A stretch of DNA of 64,000 bases from positions 1 to 64,000 of the forward strand of contig NZ_PCPR01000025.1 in NCBI RefSeq assembly GCF_002979775.1, read 5' to 3'. The notes under the pieces are model-generated. The model was not told the DNA's origin. It was given only the letters and a program-made list of their open reading frames with translations, and did no database searches. Shown one piece after another: positions 24,771 through 33,693 of the stretch. The DNA comes from Arthrobacter sp. MYb23 (GTDB lineage Bacteria; Actinomycetota; Actinomycetes; Actinomycetales; Micrococcaceae). A program made the position numbers and the translations under genes. The number at the start of each line of letters is the position of its first letter. Within the stretch, counting starts at the first letter, position 1.

Positions 24771-25241
24771 ATGGGAGAAAAGCCAGTGGACCATGTGGCG
24801 TTGGCCGTCTGCATGATCGACATCTCGTCAGATATCCGGCGTAAGTCGCTCAATGAGACGGGCCTCCGCCCCATCTCGAACGGCGTCCTGGAGATTCTCC
24901 GTGTGGTTGAAAGCCATCCGGGGGTGACGGTTGCGGAGGTCGCAGCTCGTCTGGGCCGGCAACTCAGCAACGTGAGCGTGCAATTGCGTGAGCTCGTGGC
25001 GGCGGGCTTGGTGACCAGGGTCAAGGATGCCGCGGACAAGCGCTATGTGTCGCTTCACCCCACTGAGGAGTCCAAGAGGATCAAGGCTCTCCTTGAGGGG
25101 GAATGGGCCGAGGCGCTCACAAGAGCCAGCGAACGCCTCCTTCCCGAGGAACGGGATCAGATCGCGGCCAGCCTTCCCGCGCTGGAGCGGCTGGCGTCGT
25201 TCCTTGCGGAGCCGGAAAAGGCGCCGGAACTACATCACTAG
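24771..25241 (+). CDS. MarR-family transcriptional regulator
   Basis: A 156-residue winged-helix protein: VTVAEVAARLGRQLSNVSVQ is the helix-turn-helix and DAADKRYVSLHP the wing. It lies 88 bp upstream of a drug-exporter-like MFS gene on the same strand, the usual layout of a repressor with its pump. A perfect 7-bp dyad sits in the gap between the two genes. It may also control itself. The ligand is unknown. Confidence 0.85.
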   Translation: MGEKPVDHVALAVCMIDISSDIRRKSLNETGLRPISNGVLEILRVVESHPGVTVAEVAARLGRQLSNVSVQLRELVAAGLVTRVKDAADKRYVSLHPTEESKRIKALLEGEWAEALTRASERLLPEERDQIAASLPALERLASFLAEPEKAPELHH

Positions 25242-25283
25242 GACGTAAGTCACTGCCTCATGGCTTACAAGAGTCACCAAAAG

Positions 25284-25303
25284 TACTTATACTTTCATAA
25301 GTA
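25284..25303. promoter_or_regulatory. Candidate MarR operator before the MFS exporter gene
   Basis: Perfect inverted repeat TACTTAT / ATAAGTA with a 6-bp AT-rich spacer. Further TTAC/GTAA words flank it. It ends 26 bp before the exporter start, so bound protein would block transcription. Confidence 0.65.
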
Positions 25304-25329
25304 TTACTACTTACAAGAATGGGTGACGC

Positions 25330-26805
25330 GTGGCATCACAACTACTCGAATCGGCGGGCGTCCAAGCCCAACCGGGCAAAGACAACAAGAAGAGCATCGG
25401 CTGGCGGGCCCTGCCCTTCCTTGCCCTCGCCCAGTTCATGGTGGTCCTGGACGGCACCATCGTGAACCTGGCGCTACCGCGCCTTCAACTGGAAATGGGC
25501 ATCAGCGATTCCACCCGCTCGTGGGTAGTCACCGCCTACGCCCTCGTTTTCGGCGCCTTCCTTCTGCTGGGTGGCCGGATCTCGGATTTCTGGGGCCGGA
25601 AACGAACGTTCATCACAGCCTCTGCAGGCTTCGCGGTTGCCTCCCTCATCGGCGGACTCGCGCAGCAGCCATGGGAACTGATTGGAGCACGTGCGCTGCA
25701 GGGCATCTTCGCAGCGCTGCTCGCACCGGCGGCGCTGGCGCTCCTGACGGTTGCTTTCCCGGGCGGCAAGGATCGGGGCACGGCGTTCGCGATCTTCGGC
25801 TCCATCAGCGGAGTGGGCGCGGCGGCAGGAGTCTTGCTCGGTGGCTTCCTCACCGAGTTCGTCTCTTGGCGCTGGTGCTTCTTCGTCAACGTCCCCATCG
25901 CCATCATCGCGCTCATCGGCGTCTGGACTCTGGTGAGTGAAAGCAAAGCCGGCGGCTCCACCAAGTACGACTGGCCCGGCGTCGTACTGGCCGCCTTGGG
26001 CCTCGGCTCCCTGGTGTACGGCTTCGCCAATGCCGAACACGGCTGGGATGCTATCGAATCATGGGGCTTCATCGCCGCAGGAGTGATTTTGCTGGTTCTG
26101 TTCGTCGCCGTAGAACGCAAAGTCAAGAACCCGCTGCTTCCGCTTCGAGTTGCAACAGAACGCAACAGGGGCGCGGCCTTCCTGGCGTCATTCCTGGCCG
26201 GGGCCGTCCTGATCGGCGGCATCCTGTTCATCAACTTCTACCTCCAAATAGTCCTGGGTTTCGCGCCATTCGCCGCCGGCATCGCATCCTTGCCCATGAC
26301 GGTGGTGCTGATCGTGACCGCGGGCTTGGTTGCGAAGAACCTGCCCAGGCTGGGAGCGAGGATCCCCAGCGCGCTGGGACCGGTCTTTATGGCAGCGGCA
26401 ATGCTGTGGCTCACTCAAGTCACGCCGGATGGCACGTACACGGTCAACATGCTGCCGGCACTGATCCTGATGGGCGTCGGCCTGGGAATGGTCTTTGTTC
26501 CCATGCAGAATCTGGCCCTGTTCGGCGTGGACAAGGATGACGCCGGAGTGGCCAGCGCCCTGGTCAACGCGTCGCAGCAGATCGGCGGCTCACTGGGCAT
26601 TGCCCTGTTCAGCACTATTGCGGCCTCAGCCACCGCCGCAGTTGGTGGCGGCACGCTGGCCGCGCTCACGTCCGGCTACTCATTGGTCTTCCTTTGGGCC
26701 GCAGCTGTGGCCATACTGATTGCCCCGATTGCGCTGCTCCTCATCAGGATCGATCGCAAAACCTTCAGCGGAACAGGCGATAAACCGCAGGTCCACTTGG
26801 GCTAG
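25330..26805 (+). CDS. MFS drug exporter, DHA2 (14-TM, EmrB/QacA) family
   Basis: A 491-residue transporter with 14 predicted membrane helices. Motif D1-like LDGTIVNLALPRLQ is in helix 1, motif A LGGRISDFWGRKR in loop 2-3, and motif C-like SGVGAAAGVLLGG in helix 5. The family exports lipophilic drugs or cations by proton antiport. The GTG start at 25330 follows a weak GGGTGA site. It is paired with the MarR gene upstream. Substrate range cannot be predicted. Confidence 0.9.
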   Translation: MASQLLESAGVQAQPGKDNKKSIGWRALPFLALAQFMVVLDGTIVNLALPRLQLEMGISDSTRSWVVTAYALVFGAFLLLGGRISDFWGRKRTFITASAGFAVASLIGGLAQQPWELIGARALQGIFAALLAPAALALLTVAFPGGKDRGTAFAIFGSISGVGAAAGVLLGGFLTEFVSWRWCFFVNVPIAIIALIGVWTLVSESKAGGSTKYDWPGVVLAALGLGSLVYGFANAEHGWDAIESWGFIAAGVILLVLFVAVERKVKNPLLPLRVATERNRGAAFLASFLAGAVLIGGILFINFYLQIVLGFAPFAAGIASLPMTVVLIVTAGLVAKNLPRLGARIPSALGPVFMAAAMLWLTQVTPDGTYTVNMLPALILMGVGLGMVFVPMQNLALFGVDKDDAGVASALVNASQQIGGSLGIALFSTIAASATAAVGGGTLAALTSGYSLVFLWAAAVAILIAPIALLLIRIDRKTFSGTGDKPQVHLG

Positions 26806-26889
26806 CCGCATGGGCGCCGTCACTCCATCGCAAGTGGCGGCGCCGCGGCCAGTGTCCGGCGGCCAAAGAGCCACAAGATTCAGGCCGGA

Positions 26890-27572
26890 TCAAGGGCGAT
26901 GGAGTGTACTTTTAGTGGCAAGACCGGACTGACAACAGGAACGGTCAGGCATCCCCACCGCTGCAGGGGCATTCACCAAGCAGGTAGTGCCGTCCGGGAG
27001 AGGTTTCGGTTTGACACCCGGCCAGGAACCGTCCAGCTTGAACTTCATGAGGTTGCGGGCGCCCTCGGGATCGTCAGCACTGAGCGGGATGATGACGGTG
27101 CTGTGCTGCGAGGGTGTGGAGGAAGAGGAAGCTGCTGGGCGGAGCCAGGCCGCACCCACGGCTGCGGCTGTAAGGTCGAACAGCGGCTCCCCGCCAGCAG
27201 TGCTCGCACTGATCTGGATCTGCGTGTTCGGCATGCAGCCTTCCGCAACGGCCCAAATGTTGCGGATGATGTAGTCGATCAGCAAGTCGCCGTATAAAAC
27301 GATGTATCCGGGATCGATGCGGAACGCAACGACGTATCCGGTATTTCCCTTTACGTTCGGCGGCCCTCCGCCGGCAAAGTTGGTAACGGAGATTCCAGGG
27401 ACGGCGTCTATGGCCTCCCGGCTTCCGCGATGGTCTATCCGGTGCCTGCGTCGTGTGGGATGGATTGGGACGCCGGCTCGGGCAATGGTGCTGGAGGGGT
27501 ACATGAGATGCGCGCGAGAAGGATAACGGCAATGATGGCGGCCTGAGTGACAGGTCGGTTGGCGCGGCTCAT
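26890..27572 (-). pseudogene. Frameshifted lipoprotein gene, unknown function
   Basis: The 5' part (27572 to 27435) encodes MSRANRPVTQAAIIAVILLA followed by RISC, a signal-peptide-like segment with a possible lipidated Cys, and stops at TAG 27435-27437. The 3' part (from about 27440 to 26890), one base out of frame, encodes a coherent extracytoplasmic domain including EAIDAVPGISVTNFAGGG and Cys residues near the end. Adding one base near 27437 (giving GTGIDHRG) restores a single protein of about 225 residues. The 3' frame has its own ATG at 27504, but no signal peptide. The lipobox is imperfect (Arg at -3). Confidence 0.55.
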
Positions 27573-27751
27573 TGTTTCAGTGTGCGTTCGCGGTTCTGCT
27601 CATTCGACTCTGACCCGCCGAGGATATCGGAGGCTTCGCCGCACACCGCACAGCGACCGCGAAAGCTGAATCCCAGTGTCCGACCGCGACGATTTTGCGT
27701 AATGATTGACATGACATAACTCACATTCTGTAAGCTGAATTCTATAGTCAC
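27569..27751 (-). CDS. Possible 60-residue CxxC protein
   Basis: A GTG start at 27751 has AAGGAAG 8 nt upstream. The product contains FSFRGRCAVCGEASDILGG, a single CxxC, and a polar tail. Its TGA overlaps the ATG of the downstream lipoprotein gene (ATGA), suggesting translational coupling. It could also be chance: one zinc half-site is not a known domain and the + strand carries promoter-like sequence here. Confidence 0.4.
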   Translation of the reverse strand: MTIEFSLQNVSYVMSIITQNRRGRTLGFSFRGRCAVCGEASDILGGSESNEQNRERTLKQ

Positions 27752-27789
27752 GCAGCCGGCTTCCTTCGCACTTATCAGGGAGGTCCGCT

Positions 27790-28182
27790 TTGGCCCCCAA
27801 TCCCCTCAAATCAGATCTCCTCCTCGCCCACGGGGTCGCGACTGCCGCGGCCAGCGTTGCTCGACGAAGAGCAGCCGCAAACCATGGAAATCACGGAGTA
27901 TCCAACAAACCCGATGCCCTCCTTGGAGCCATAGCCGTCAGGCAACTGTTTCACCGCTGGCCGTTGGTCCCGTCCCGTGAACTGGAACGGATCCGCCACG
28001 TGCTCCTGCACTGCGACCAGCTGGGCTCCCCCGATACCCACCATTTGTCCGAGCCGGCACAAGCGCTGCTGGAGCTGATCAACTGCGAGTTGGAACGGCG
28101 TCGGCGTTTAGTGGGGAATCAGGCATCCGGTGGAAACCGGGCGACTGATGCGGATCAAGTAAGCAGCCCCGAGGCCGGCTAG
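27790..28182 (+). CDS. Hypothetical protein, 130 residues
   Basis: A soluble protein rich in Ala, Arg and Leu, with a helical middle (LGAIAVRQLFHRWPLVPSRE) and two later helices; no domain recognised. A TTG start at 27790 is chosen because AGGGAGG lies about 6 nt upstream. A possible promoter (TATAGT at 27743-27748) precedes it. It converges with the sigma factor gene, 2 bp between stops. Its high hydrophilicity and lack of signal peptide suggest a cytoplasmic role. Confidence 0.5.
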   Translation: MAPNPLKSDLLLAHGVATAAASVARRRAAANHGNHGVSNKPDALLGAIAVRQLFHRWPLVPSRELERIRHVLLHCDQLGSPDTHHLSEPAQALLELINCELERRRRLVGNQASGGNRATDADQVSSPEAG

Positions 28183-28184
28183 GA

Positions 28185-28988
28185 TTACGATTCCGGCTGG
28201 TCCGGCTGCTGCGGCTGGTCGATCGCCTTGGTGCGCATGGAAGCCTGAAGCTCCCGGAGTTCCGCCAGGACGGCCGAGCAATGGGTGCAGCGTTCAGTAT
28301 GCTGCCGCACCCGGGCCTGGGCGTTTCCCCGCAGACCGTTCCGCACGTACCTGCCCATATACCTCAGGTATTCTCTGCACGACTGAACGGTGGCCTCGCC
28401 AACATGCTTCTGCAAGTACATCTGGCGTAGCCCTTCACGAGCCCGCATGGCCAAAGCAGAGAGGGCGTTGGGGGTCAAGCCGAGCAGCGGCCCTGCCTGG
28501 GCCGGTTTAAGTCCTTCAACGTCGACATACCAGAGCACATCCTGCCAGCGCCTGGGAAGTTCACGGAAGGCTCGGACCAAAATGATGGACTCGTGGGTAC
28601 CCAGCACATGATCGTGGCCGGCAAAGGACAAGGCATCCACAGTATCGGAATCGACTACCACCAGGCGCGTTTCCTTCTGGTTCCTTCGGTGCGCCATCCG
28701 CCTGATGGTGGTCAAAAGATAGGGCCTGAACGACTCCACAGGACCTCTGCCCTCGAGGATCGCTTGGAACACGGCGGCAAACGCTTCACCCACAACGTCT
28801 GCGGCATCACTGGGATTATCGGATTCCGTGCGAGCCACGAACTCTCCCAGCCGCCGGTGCCGGAGGAACAGTTCGCCGAAGGCAGCAACGTCACCTCCAC
28901 GCACCATCGCCAGCAGCTGATGGTCGCTCAAGGGTGCTGTGGAAGCGGGGTCACCGCGGCTTGGGTGGGGCAAGGCTTGGGCTGACAT
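28185..28988 (-). CDS. ECF-type RNA polymerase sigma factor with C-terminal zinc-finger anti-sigma-like tail
   Basis: A 267-residue protein. Region 2 spans about 35-105 (FGELFLRHRRLGEFVART through RRMAHRRNQ), region 4 about 140-190 (ELPRRWQDVLWYVDVEGL, then LGLTPNALSALAMRAREG). Beyond region 4 a tail contains Cys204 and HTERCTHC (His230, Cys234, Cys237), the HxxxCxxC of zinc-binding anti-sigma domains. Sigma and redox-sensing parts may thus be in one chain. No separate anti-sigma gene adjoins. The signal and target promoters are not visible. Confidence 0.82.
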   Translation of the reverse strand: MSAQALPHPSRGDPASTAPLSDHQLLAMVRGGDVAAFGELFLRHRRLGEFVARTESDNPSDAADVVGEAFAAVFQAILEGRGPVESFRPYLLTTIRRMAHRRNQKETRLVVVDSDTVDALSFAGHDHVLGTHESIILVRAFRELPRRWQDVLWYVDVEGLKPAQAGPLLGLTPNALSALAMRAREGLRQMYLQKHVGEATVQSCREYLRYMGRYVRNGLRGNAQARVRQHTERCTHCSAVLAELRELQASMRTKAIDQPQQPDQPES

Positions 28989-29074
28989 GACGGCCTTTCA
29001 AAGGTGGGGTATGGCGTGGACGGAAGCGCCGGGGCCTGATGTGATTCAGGCGTGTCATGGGCGCAGTCAAGTAA

Positions 29075-29114
29075 GGCCCCGCCTAATGCGCAGTGACATG
29101 CATCGGACGGGGCC
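29075..29114 (-). terminator. Possible second terminator of the ridA operon
   Basis: GGCCCCG / CGGGGCC, 7-bp arms with a 26-nt loop, followed on the minus strand by TTACTT. It lies about 80 nt after the ridA stop. It is weaker than the hairpin closer to ridA. Confidence 0.35.
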
Positions 29115-29155
29115 GCCTGAGAAATTCGAGGGCTCCTGAGAATCGCTGGGGGCTT

Positions 29156-29180
29156 CCCGGCCAGGGCTTCCCTGACCGGG
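29156..29180 (-). terminator. Hairpin after ridA
   Basis: Eleven-bp arms 29156-29166 and 29170-29180 with one G-U pair on the minus strand and a 3-nt loop, starting 10 nt beyond the ridA stop. No T run follows. Confidence 0.55.
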
Positions 29181-29190
29181 GGGATGTCGG

Positions 29191-29571
29191 CTACGGAATA
29201 ACGGCTACGGCATCGATCTCCACCAGGAAGTCGCCCAGGAATGAACCCACGGTGGTGCGCGCCGGGTAGGGGGCCACCATGTACTTTTGGTAGACGGCGT
29301 TGAAGCCCTCAAAGTCCCGGCCCGGGTGGTGCAGGTGTACGGTGGCTTTCACTACGTGGGAGAAATCCAGACCGTGAGCGTCCAGTACCGCACTCAGGTT
29401 CTCCATGGCCTGAACGGTCTGTTCTTCGATGGTGATCCCCACGCGCGCGTCAGTGCGGGGGTCGTGGGGCGTCTGCCCCGCGGTGAAGAGGAATCCGTTG
29501 GCCACAATGGCCTGGGAGTAGGGGCCGGCCGGGCTTGGTGCGAGGTCAGTGGTGACCTGGAGGCGAGTCAT
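29191..29571 (-). CDS. RidA-family (YjgF/YER057c) enamine/imine deaminase
   Basis: A 126-residue protein with the RidA fold: AGPYSQAIVANGFLFTAGQ, then the helix QTVQAMENLSAVLDAHG, and the conserved Arg in PYPARTTVG followed by VEIDAVAV. These residues form the trimeric active site that hydrolyses reactive enamine/imine intermediates made by amino-acid-degrading enzymes. It is the last gene of the ABC-transporter/hydroxy-acid dehydrogenase operon, so it probably cleans up an imine from catabolism of the imported compound (inference). Confidence 0.9.
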   Translation of the reverse strand: MTRLQVTTDLAPSPAGPYSQAIVANGFLFTAGQTPHDPRTDARVGITIEEQTVQAMENLSAVLDAHGLDFSHVVKATVHLHHPGRDFEGFNAVYQKYMVAPYPARTTVGSFLGDFLVEIDAVAVIP

Positions 29572-29611
29572 GGTGGTTAAGGCCTTTCGTTGTTATTGAA
29601 AAAACAGGTTG

Positions 29612-30376
29612 CTAAAGAACCTTGGACAGGAACGCTTTGGTGCGCTCGTGCTGCGGGTTGCCCAACACCTGCCCGGGCGGCCCGCTTTCCACCACAACGC
29701 CACCGTCCATGAACACCACCTGGTCCGCTACCTGCCGGGCGAACCCGAGTTCGTGGGTCACCACCACCATGGTCATTCCGGCCTCGGCCAAGGACTTCAT
29801 CACGTCCAAAACCTCGCCAACCAGTTCGGGGTCCAGCGCGGACGTGGGCTCGTCGAAAAGCATGAGCTTGGGTTTCATGGCCAACGCCCTGGCAATTGCG
29901 ATCCGTTGCTGCTGCCCGCCGGAGAGTTCCTGCGGGTAGGAGTGGCCGCGGTCGCCCAAGCCAACCCGGTCCAGGAGTGCTTGGGCTTCCACAACAACTT
30001 CCTTGCGGGGACGGCCGAGCACATGTACCGGCGCTTCAATGATGTTCTCCAGCACAGTCATGTGCGGGAAAAGGTTGAAGCGTTGGAACACCATGCCTGC
30101 GTTGAGCCGTGAGCGGGCAGTCTGGCGTTCCTTCATCTCGTAAAGCTTTCCGTTGCGCTCCGCGTAGCCAACCAGGTGCTCGTCAACGCAGAGGCGCCCG
30201 GCGTCCACCTTTTCGAGGTGGTTGATACAGCGCAGGAAAGTGGTCTTGCCTGAACCGGACGGTCCGATCAGGCACGTCACTGATCCCTTTTCAACCCTGA
30301 GGTCTATGCCCTTCAGGATTTCGATCACGCCGAAGTTCTTCCGGACTCCCCGGGCTTCCACCATTGCGGTAGTCAT
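29612..30376 (-). CDS. Polar amino acid ABC transporter, ATP-binding protein
   Basis: A 254-residue nucleotide-binding subunit: Walker [11 protein letters not shown]-loop [14 protein letters not shown], signature LSGGQQQR, Walker [13 protein letters not shown] and switch His in VVTHELGF. It is of the HisP/GlnQ polar amino acid type. The ATG at 30376 overlaps the permease stop (TGATG), preferred over the GTG at 30379. The 3' neighbour is ridA. Substrate probably an amino acid or derivative. Confidence 0.94.
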   Translation of the reverse strand: MTTAMVEARGVRKNFGVIEILKGIDLRVEKGSVTCLIGPSGSGKTTFLRCINHLEKVDAGRLCVDEHLVGYAERNGKLYEMKERQTARSRLNAGMVFQRFNLFPHMTVLENIIEAPVHVLGRPRKEVVVEAQALLDRVGLGDRGHSYPQELSGGQQQRIAIARALAMKPKLMLFDEPTSALDPELVGEVLDVMKSLAEAGMTMVVVTHELGFARQVADQVVFMDGGVVVESGPPGQVLGNPQHERTKAFLSKVL

Positions 30377-31296
30377 CACACTGTCCTTGTCTTAGGCTTG
30401 CGCATCCGCCGCGGTGCTGAGTCGAAACCGCGCCCGTATCTGCGTTCAAGTTTGTTTTGGAAGAAGCTCAGGATGCTCGTCATGAGCAGGTACCAGAGGC
30501 TGGCCACAATCAGCAGCGGAATGGTCTGGTAGTTGTTGGCGTAGATGATTTGGGCGGAGTAGAGCAGGTCCGAGATCGCCAGGACGCTCACCAGTGATGT
30601 GCCCTTGAGCATGGAGATGACCTGGTTGCCGGTGGGCGGAAGCACTACTCGCATCGCTTGAGGCAGGATCACCCGGTTCATCAACTTGCCACCGCTCATA
30701 CCCAGTGCACGGGCAGCATCGTACTGGCCCTTGTCCACTGAACCGATGCCGCCACGGATGATCTCGGCCATGTACGCAGCTTCGTTCAAGGACAAACCCA
30801 GGAGCGCTGCACCCAAGGGTGAGATCAGGACGTTCGCGGAACCCAGAACCATGGACGGTCCGCCGAAGGGCAGCCCGAAAGCGATCACCGGATAGAGGGC
30901 CGCAATGTTGTACCAAAAGATCAGCTGCACCAGCAGTGGCGTTCCCCGGAAGAACCAAATGTAGCCGCGGCTGATGGTGCTCAGGATCGGGTTGTCGGAG
31001 AGCCGCATGATGGCCAGCAAGGTACCCAGCGCTATGCCGACAGTCATGGACACTACGGTCAGCAGGAGCGTCAGTCCGGCGCCGGCCAGAATCTGAGGTG
31101 CGAACAGGTAGGACGCCACAACGTCCCATCGGTACCGCTCGTTCACTGCAACATCCCAGGCGGCACCGAGGGCCACCACAATGAGGACGATCGCCAGAGC
31201 CCAACGGACCGGGTGCCTCAGCGGGACTACGGGGATGGAGTCATTGGCCGCAGTGGCCGGCTCCTTGGTATCAGGAATTGAGGGTTGCTGCTGCAT
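30376..31296 (-). CDS. Polar amino acid ABC transporter permease
   Basis: A 306-residue HisM/GlnP-type permease with about six membrane segments and the EAA-like loop [20 protein letters not shown] that docks with the ATPase. ATG 31296 is chosen because AAAGAGGTG lies 8 nt upstream; an earlier ATG at 31326 lacks a site. A single permease probably forms a homodimer. It overlaps the ATPase gene and follows the binding-protein gene by 44 bp. Confidence 0.92.
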   Translation of the reverse strand: MQQQPSIPDTKEPATAANDSIPVVPLRHPVRWALAIVLIVVALGAAWDVAVNERYRWDVVASYLFAPQILAGAGLTLLLTVVSMTVGIALGTLLAIMRLSDNPILSTISRGYIWFFRGTPLLVQLIFWYNIAALYPVIAFGLPFGGPSMVLGSANVLISPLGAALLGLSLNEAAYMAEIIRGGIGSVDKGQYDAARALGMSGGKLMNRVILPQAMRVVLPPTGNQVISMLKGTSLVSVLAISDLLYSAQIIYANNYQTIPLLIVASLWYLLMTSILSFFQNKLERRYGRGFDSAPRRMRKPKTRTV

Positions 31297-31340
31297 AGCC
31301 GTCACCTCTTTATTGGAGGAATTCATTACTGTGTAGTTCT

Positions 31341-32267
31341 CTACTGGGCAAAGTTGACGCGGGCGTCGGTGATGGCACTGGATTCAAGGCCATACTTTCC
31401 CAGGACCTTGACGTAGGACTCGCTCTTGATGACGGCGTCCAGGGCAGCGGAAACGGACTTCACCAGGCCGGACTCCTTGGGCACCCCCACGCCCACTGGA
31501 GCGAAATCGAACGTCCTGGCTACCTCGATCTGCGGGTTTTGGGAAGCTGCGTAGTCCAAGATGGGTGAATCGGCCAGCACCGTGTCCAGGCGTCCGCTGG
31601 TCAGTGCGGAAATGGCCTGCCGGGTGTCCTGGAATTCGCTCCGTTGGATGGCGTCCTTGCCGGCAGCCGCGCAGGCTTCGTCATAGGAAGGAACGTTCAC
31701 GGTCAACTGGTACGAGCCCGTCAGGAACCCTACCTTCTTGCCGCACAGGGCATTCTCATCCTTGATGCCTGCGGGGTTGCCTTTGGGTACGGCGATCGCA
31801 CTGCCGATCTGCAGGTAGTCAACAAAGTCCAGGACTTCCATGCGCTTCTCCGTGGGCGTCATGGAGGAAACGGTCATATCGTAACGGTCAGCCGCAAGGC
31901 CTGGAATGATCGAATCGAAGTTGGCCACCTGGATCTCCACTTTGACACCCAAGGCCTCTCCGATGAGACGGGCCACGTCCGGGTTGGTACCGGTCATGTC
32001 CTGCGTGCCTTCGCGGAAAAACTGAGTCGGCGGCTCGTTGGTGGGAATGGCAACCCGCAGCACTTTGGAGGCCTTGATGGACTCCGGAAGGAGGTCGGCT
32101 GCAGCCTGGTTGACTTCCAGCCCCGGGACGCCGGTACCCCCAGCAGCATCACCGGACGGGTTCGACGGCGAGGCGTTGCCGGTGGGGCTGCACGCCGTGA
32201 CGGATAGCATCAGTGCTGCCGTGACAAGCAACGCGGGTAACGCAGGCTTGAGTGAAAAGCTCTTCAT
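31341..32267 (-). CDS. Amino acid-type ABC transporter substrate-binding lipoprotein
   Basis: A 308-residue periplasmic-binding-protein-fold lipoprotein (SBP family 3). The signal peptide ends in VTACS (Cys about 26); a Ser/Pro/Gly linker follows. Ligand-domain features include VAIPTNEPPTQFF, MTGTNPDVARLIGEALGVKVE, and DMTVSSMTPTEKRMEVLDF (the T..R site for alpha-carboxylate). Start ATG overlaps the dehydrogenase stop by one base, so the two are translationally coupled. Confidence 0.93.
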   Translation of the reverse strand: MKSFSLKPALPALLVTAALMLSVTACSPTGNASPSNPSGDAAGGTGVPGLEVNQAAADLLPESIKASKVLRVAIPTNEPPTQFFREGTQDMTGTNPDVARLIGEALGVKVEIQVANFDSIIPGLAADRYDMTVSSMTPTEKRMEVLDFVDYLQIGSAIAVPKGNPAGIKDENALCGKKVGFLTGSYQLTVNVPSYDEACAAAGKDAIQRSEFQDTRQAISALTSGRLDTVLADSPILDYAASQNPQIEVARTFDFAPVGVGVPKESGLVKSVSAALDAVIKSESYVKVLGKYGLESSAITDARVNFAQ

Positions 32268-33565
32268 CAGGGGGTCCTCATTTCTTCAAGGCTCACAGTG
32301 GCCTCAGGGGTGATGTCTGGTTGGGTGCGGGTGAAAGCTTCATTGCGGTGCCGGATCAAATCCCGGCCTTCGGTACGCAGTTCCTCTATGGTGGACACTC
32401 CGAGGAGCATCATGGTGCGGGTCATTTCGGCTCGGAACATCTTCAGGACGTGAGCCACGCCGGACTCGCCCGCGGCAGCCAGGCCGTACAGGTAGGGGCG
32501 TCCGATGGAGCAGGCATCGGCGCCCAGGGCAAGAGCCTTGACGACGTCGGAGCCCCGGCGGATGCCGCCGTCGACGATGATTTCCATCTGCCCGGCAGTC
32601 CTCTCAACGATGTCCGCCAGGACATCCAGCGGTGCAGCCATGTGGTCCAGCTGCCGTCCGCCGTGGTTACTGACCTGGATGGCGTCGATTCCCATGGCAG
32701 CTGCCAGTGCGGCGTCGTTCGGGTTAACCACTCCCTTCAGGACGATCGGCCCGTTCCAACGCTCCCGCAGGTCCCGGATGTCGTCCCAGTCGGTGGGCTC
32801 GTAGGAACCGGCCAGCAGTGTCCGCCACATGTCCGGCGAGCTGGCCAGAGGTCCCTCGGGAACGTCGGCGTCCAGGTTGGGGAAAGCGATTGCGTCGTTG
32901 GCCAGGAATCCCAGCGCCCATGCCGGGTGCAACATTCCCTCCACAACGGTCTTCGGCTTGATGGAAGGCGGGGCGGTGAACCCGTTGCGGTAGTCGCGCT
33001 CGCGGTGTCCGATGGCCCGGCAGTCAACGTTGACCAACAGGGCTTCGTAGCCTGCGTTGGATACCCGGTCCAGCACGGCCTGCAGGAGGCCCTTGTCCGG
33101 GGTGGGTTCCAGGTTGAACCACCGGCGAAGTCCCGGCGCCGCAGCGCTGACATCTTCCATGGTGGTGGTGCTCAGATGGGCCAGTCCATAGGGAACGCCT
33201 GCGGCAAGCGCAGCACGGGCCACGGCGGACTCACCCTGGGGGTGGAACAGCCTGGTCCCACCGGTGGGAGAGAGTGTCACCGGCATGGAAACCGGGCTGC
33301 CGAAGAGGTTTGAAGCGAGGTCCAGGTTGTCCACGGAGCCCCACTTGGGGAGGAAGGACCATTCATCGAACGAGGACCGGTTGCGGCGCAGTGAGACCTC
33401 GTCTTCCCCTCCGCCTTCGATGTATTCAAAGATGCTCTTGGGCAGGCGCCTGGCGGCCAGCTTCCGCATATCCTCCACGCTGTAGCACGTGCGCTGCAGC
33501 CGTTCGGAGACTGTCCGGGCAGGCGCCTGCACCGAGGCGAGCGCCCTGATGTCCTTGAGTTTCAT
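32267..33565 (-). CDS. FMN-dependent alpha-hydroxy-acid dehydrogenase/oxidase
   Basis: A 432-residue (beta/alpha)8 FMN enzyme of the lactate oxidase/dehydrogenase, glycolate oxidase group. Catalytic His is in VSNHGGRQLD, FMN phosphate site in VDGGIRRGSDVVKALALGA and IGRPYLYG; Lys in IVLKGVV. An LPKSIFEYIEGGGEDE N-terminal segment is typical. The ATG at 33565 has AAAGGA about 9 nt upstream. It is the first gene of an operon with an amino-acid transporter and RidA, so its substrate may be a hydroxy acid formed from, or imported with, an amino acid; I cannot name it. It is divergent from the PucR regulator. Confidence 0.9.
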   Translation of the reverse strand: MKLKDIRALASVQAPARTVSERLQRTCYSVEDMRKLAARRLPKSIFEYIEGGGEDEVSLRRNRSSFDEWSFLPKWGSVDNLDLASNLFGSPVSMPVTLSPTGGTRLFHPQGESAVARAALAAGVPYGLAHLSTTTMEDVSAAAPGLRRWFNLEPTPDKGLLQAVLDRVSNAGYEALLVNVDCRAIGHRERDYRNGFTAPPSIKPKTVVEGMLHPAWALGFLANDAIAFPNLDADVPEGPLASSPDMWRTLLAGSYEPTDWDDIRDLRERWNGPIVLKGVVNPNDAALAAAMGIDAIQVSNHGGRQLDHMAAPLDVLADIVERTAGQMEIIVDGGIRRGSDVVKALALGADACSIGRPYLYGLAAAGESGVAHVLKMFRAEMTRTMMLLGVSTIEELRTEGRDLIRHRNEAFTRTQPDITPEATVSLEEMRTP

Positions 33566-33693
33566 GGTGTTTCCTTTACATTCCTGCTGGGGTAACCCGT
33601 CCAGCTCCTTTCCCAATAGTGACGTAGATCTCCCCCGCTCTATATGTGAATTAGTCCACAAGATGCTCATCGAGCTTGTGATAACGTCCAGCT
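33566..33693. promoter_or_regulatory. Divergent promoter region of the dehydrogenase operon and PucR gene
   Basis: A 128-bp region. For the minus strand, TATAGA lies in ATATAGAGCGG with TTGTGGAC upstream. GTCCAGCT occurs twice, about 75 bp apart (near 33599 and 33680). These could be half-sites for the PucR-type activator; assignment is tentative. Confidence 0.4.
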
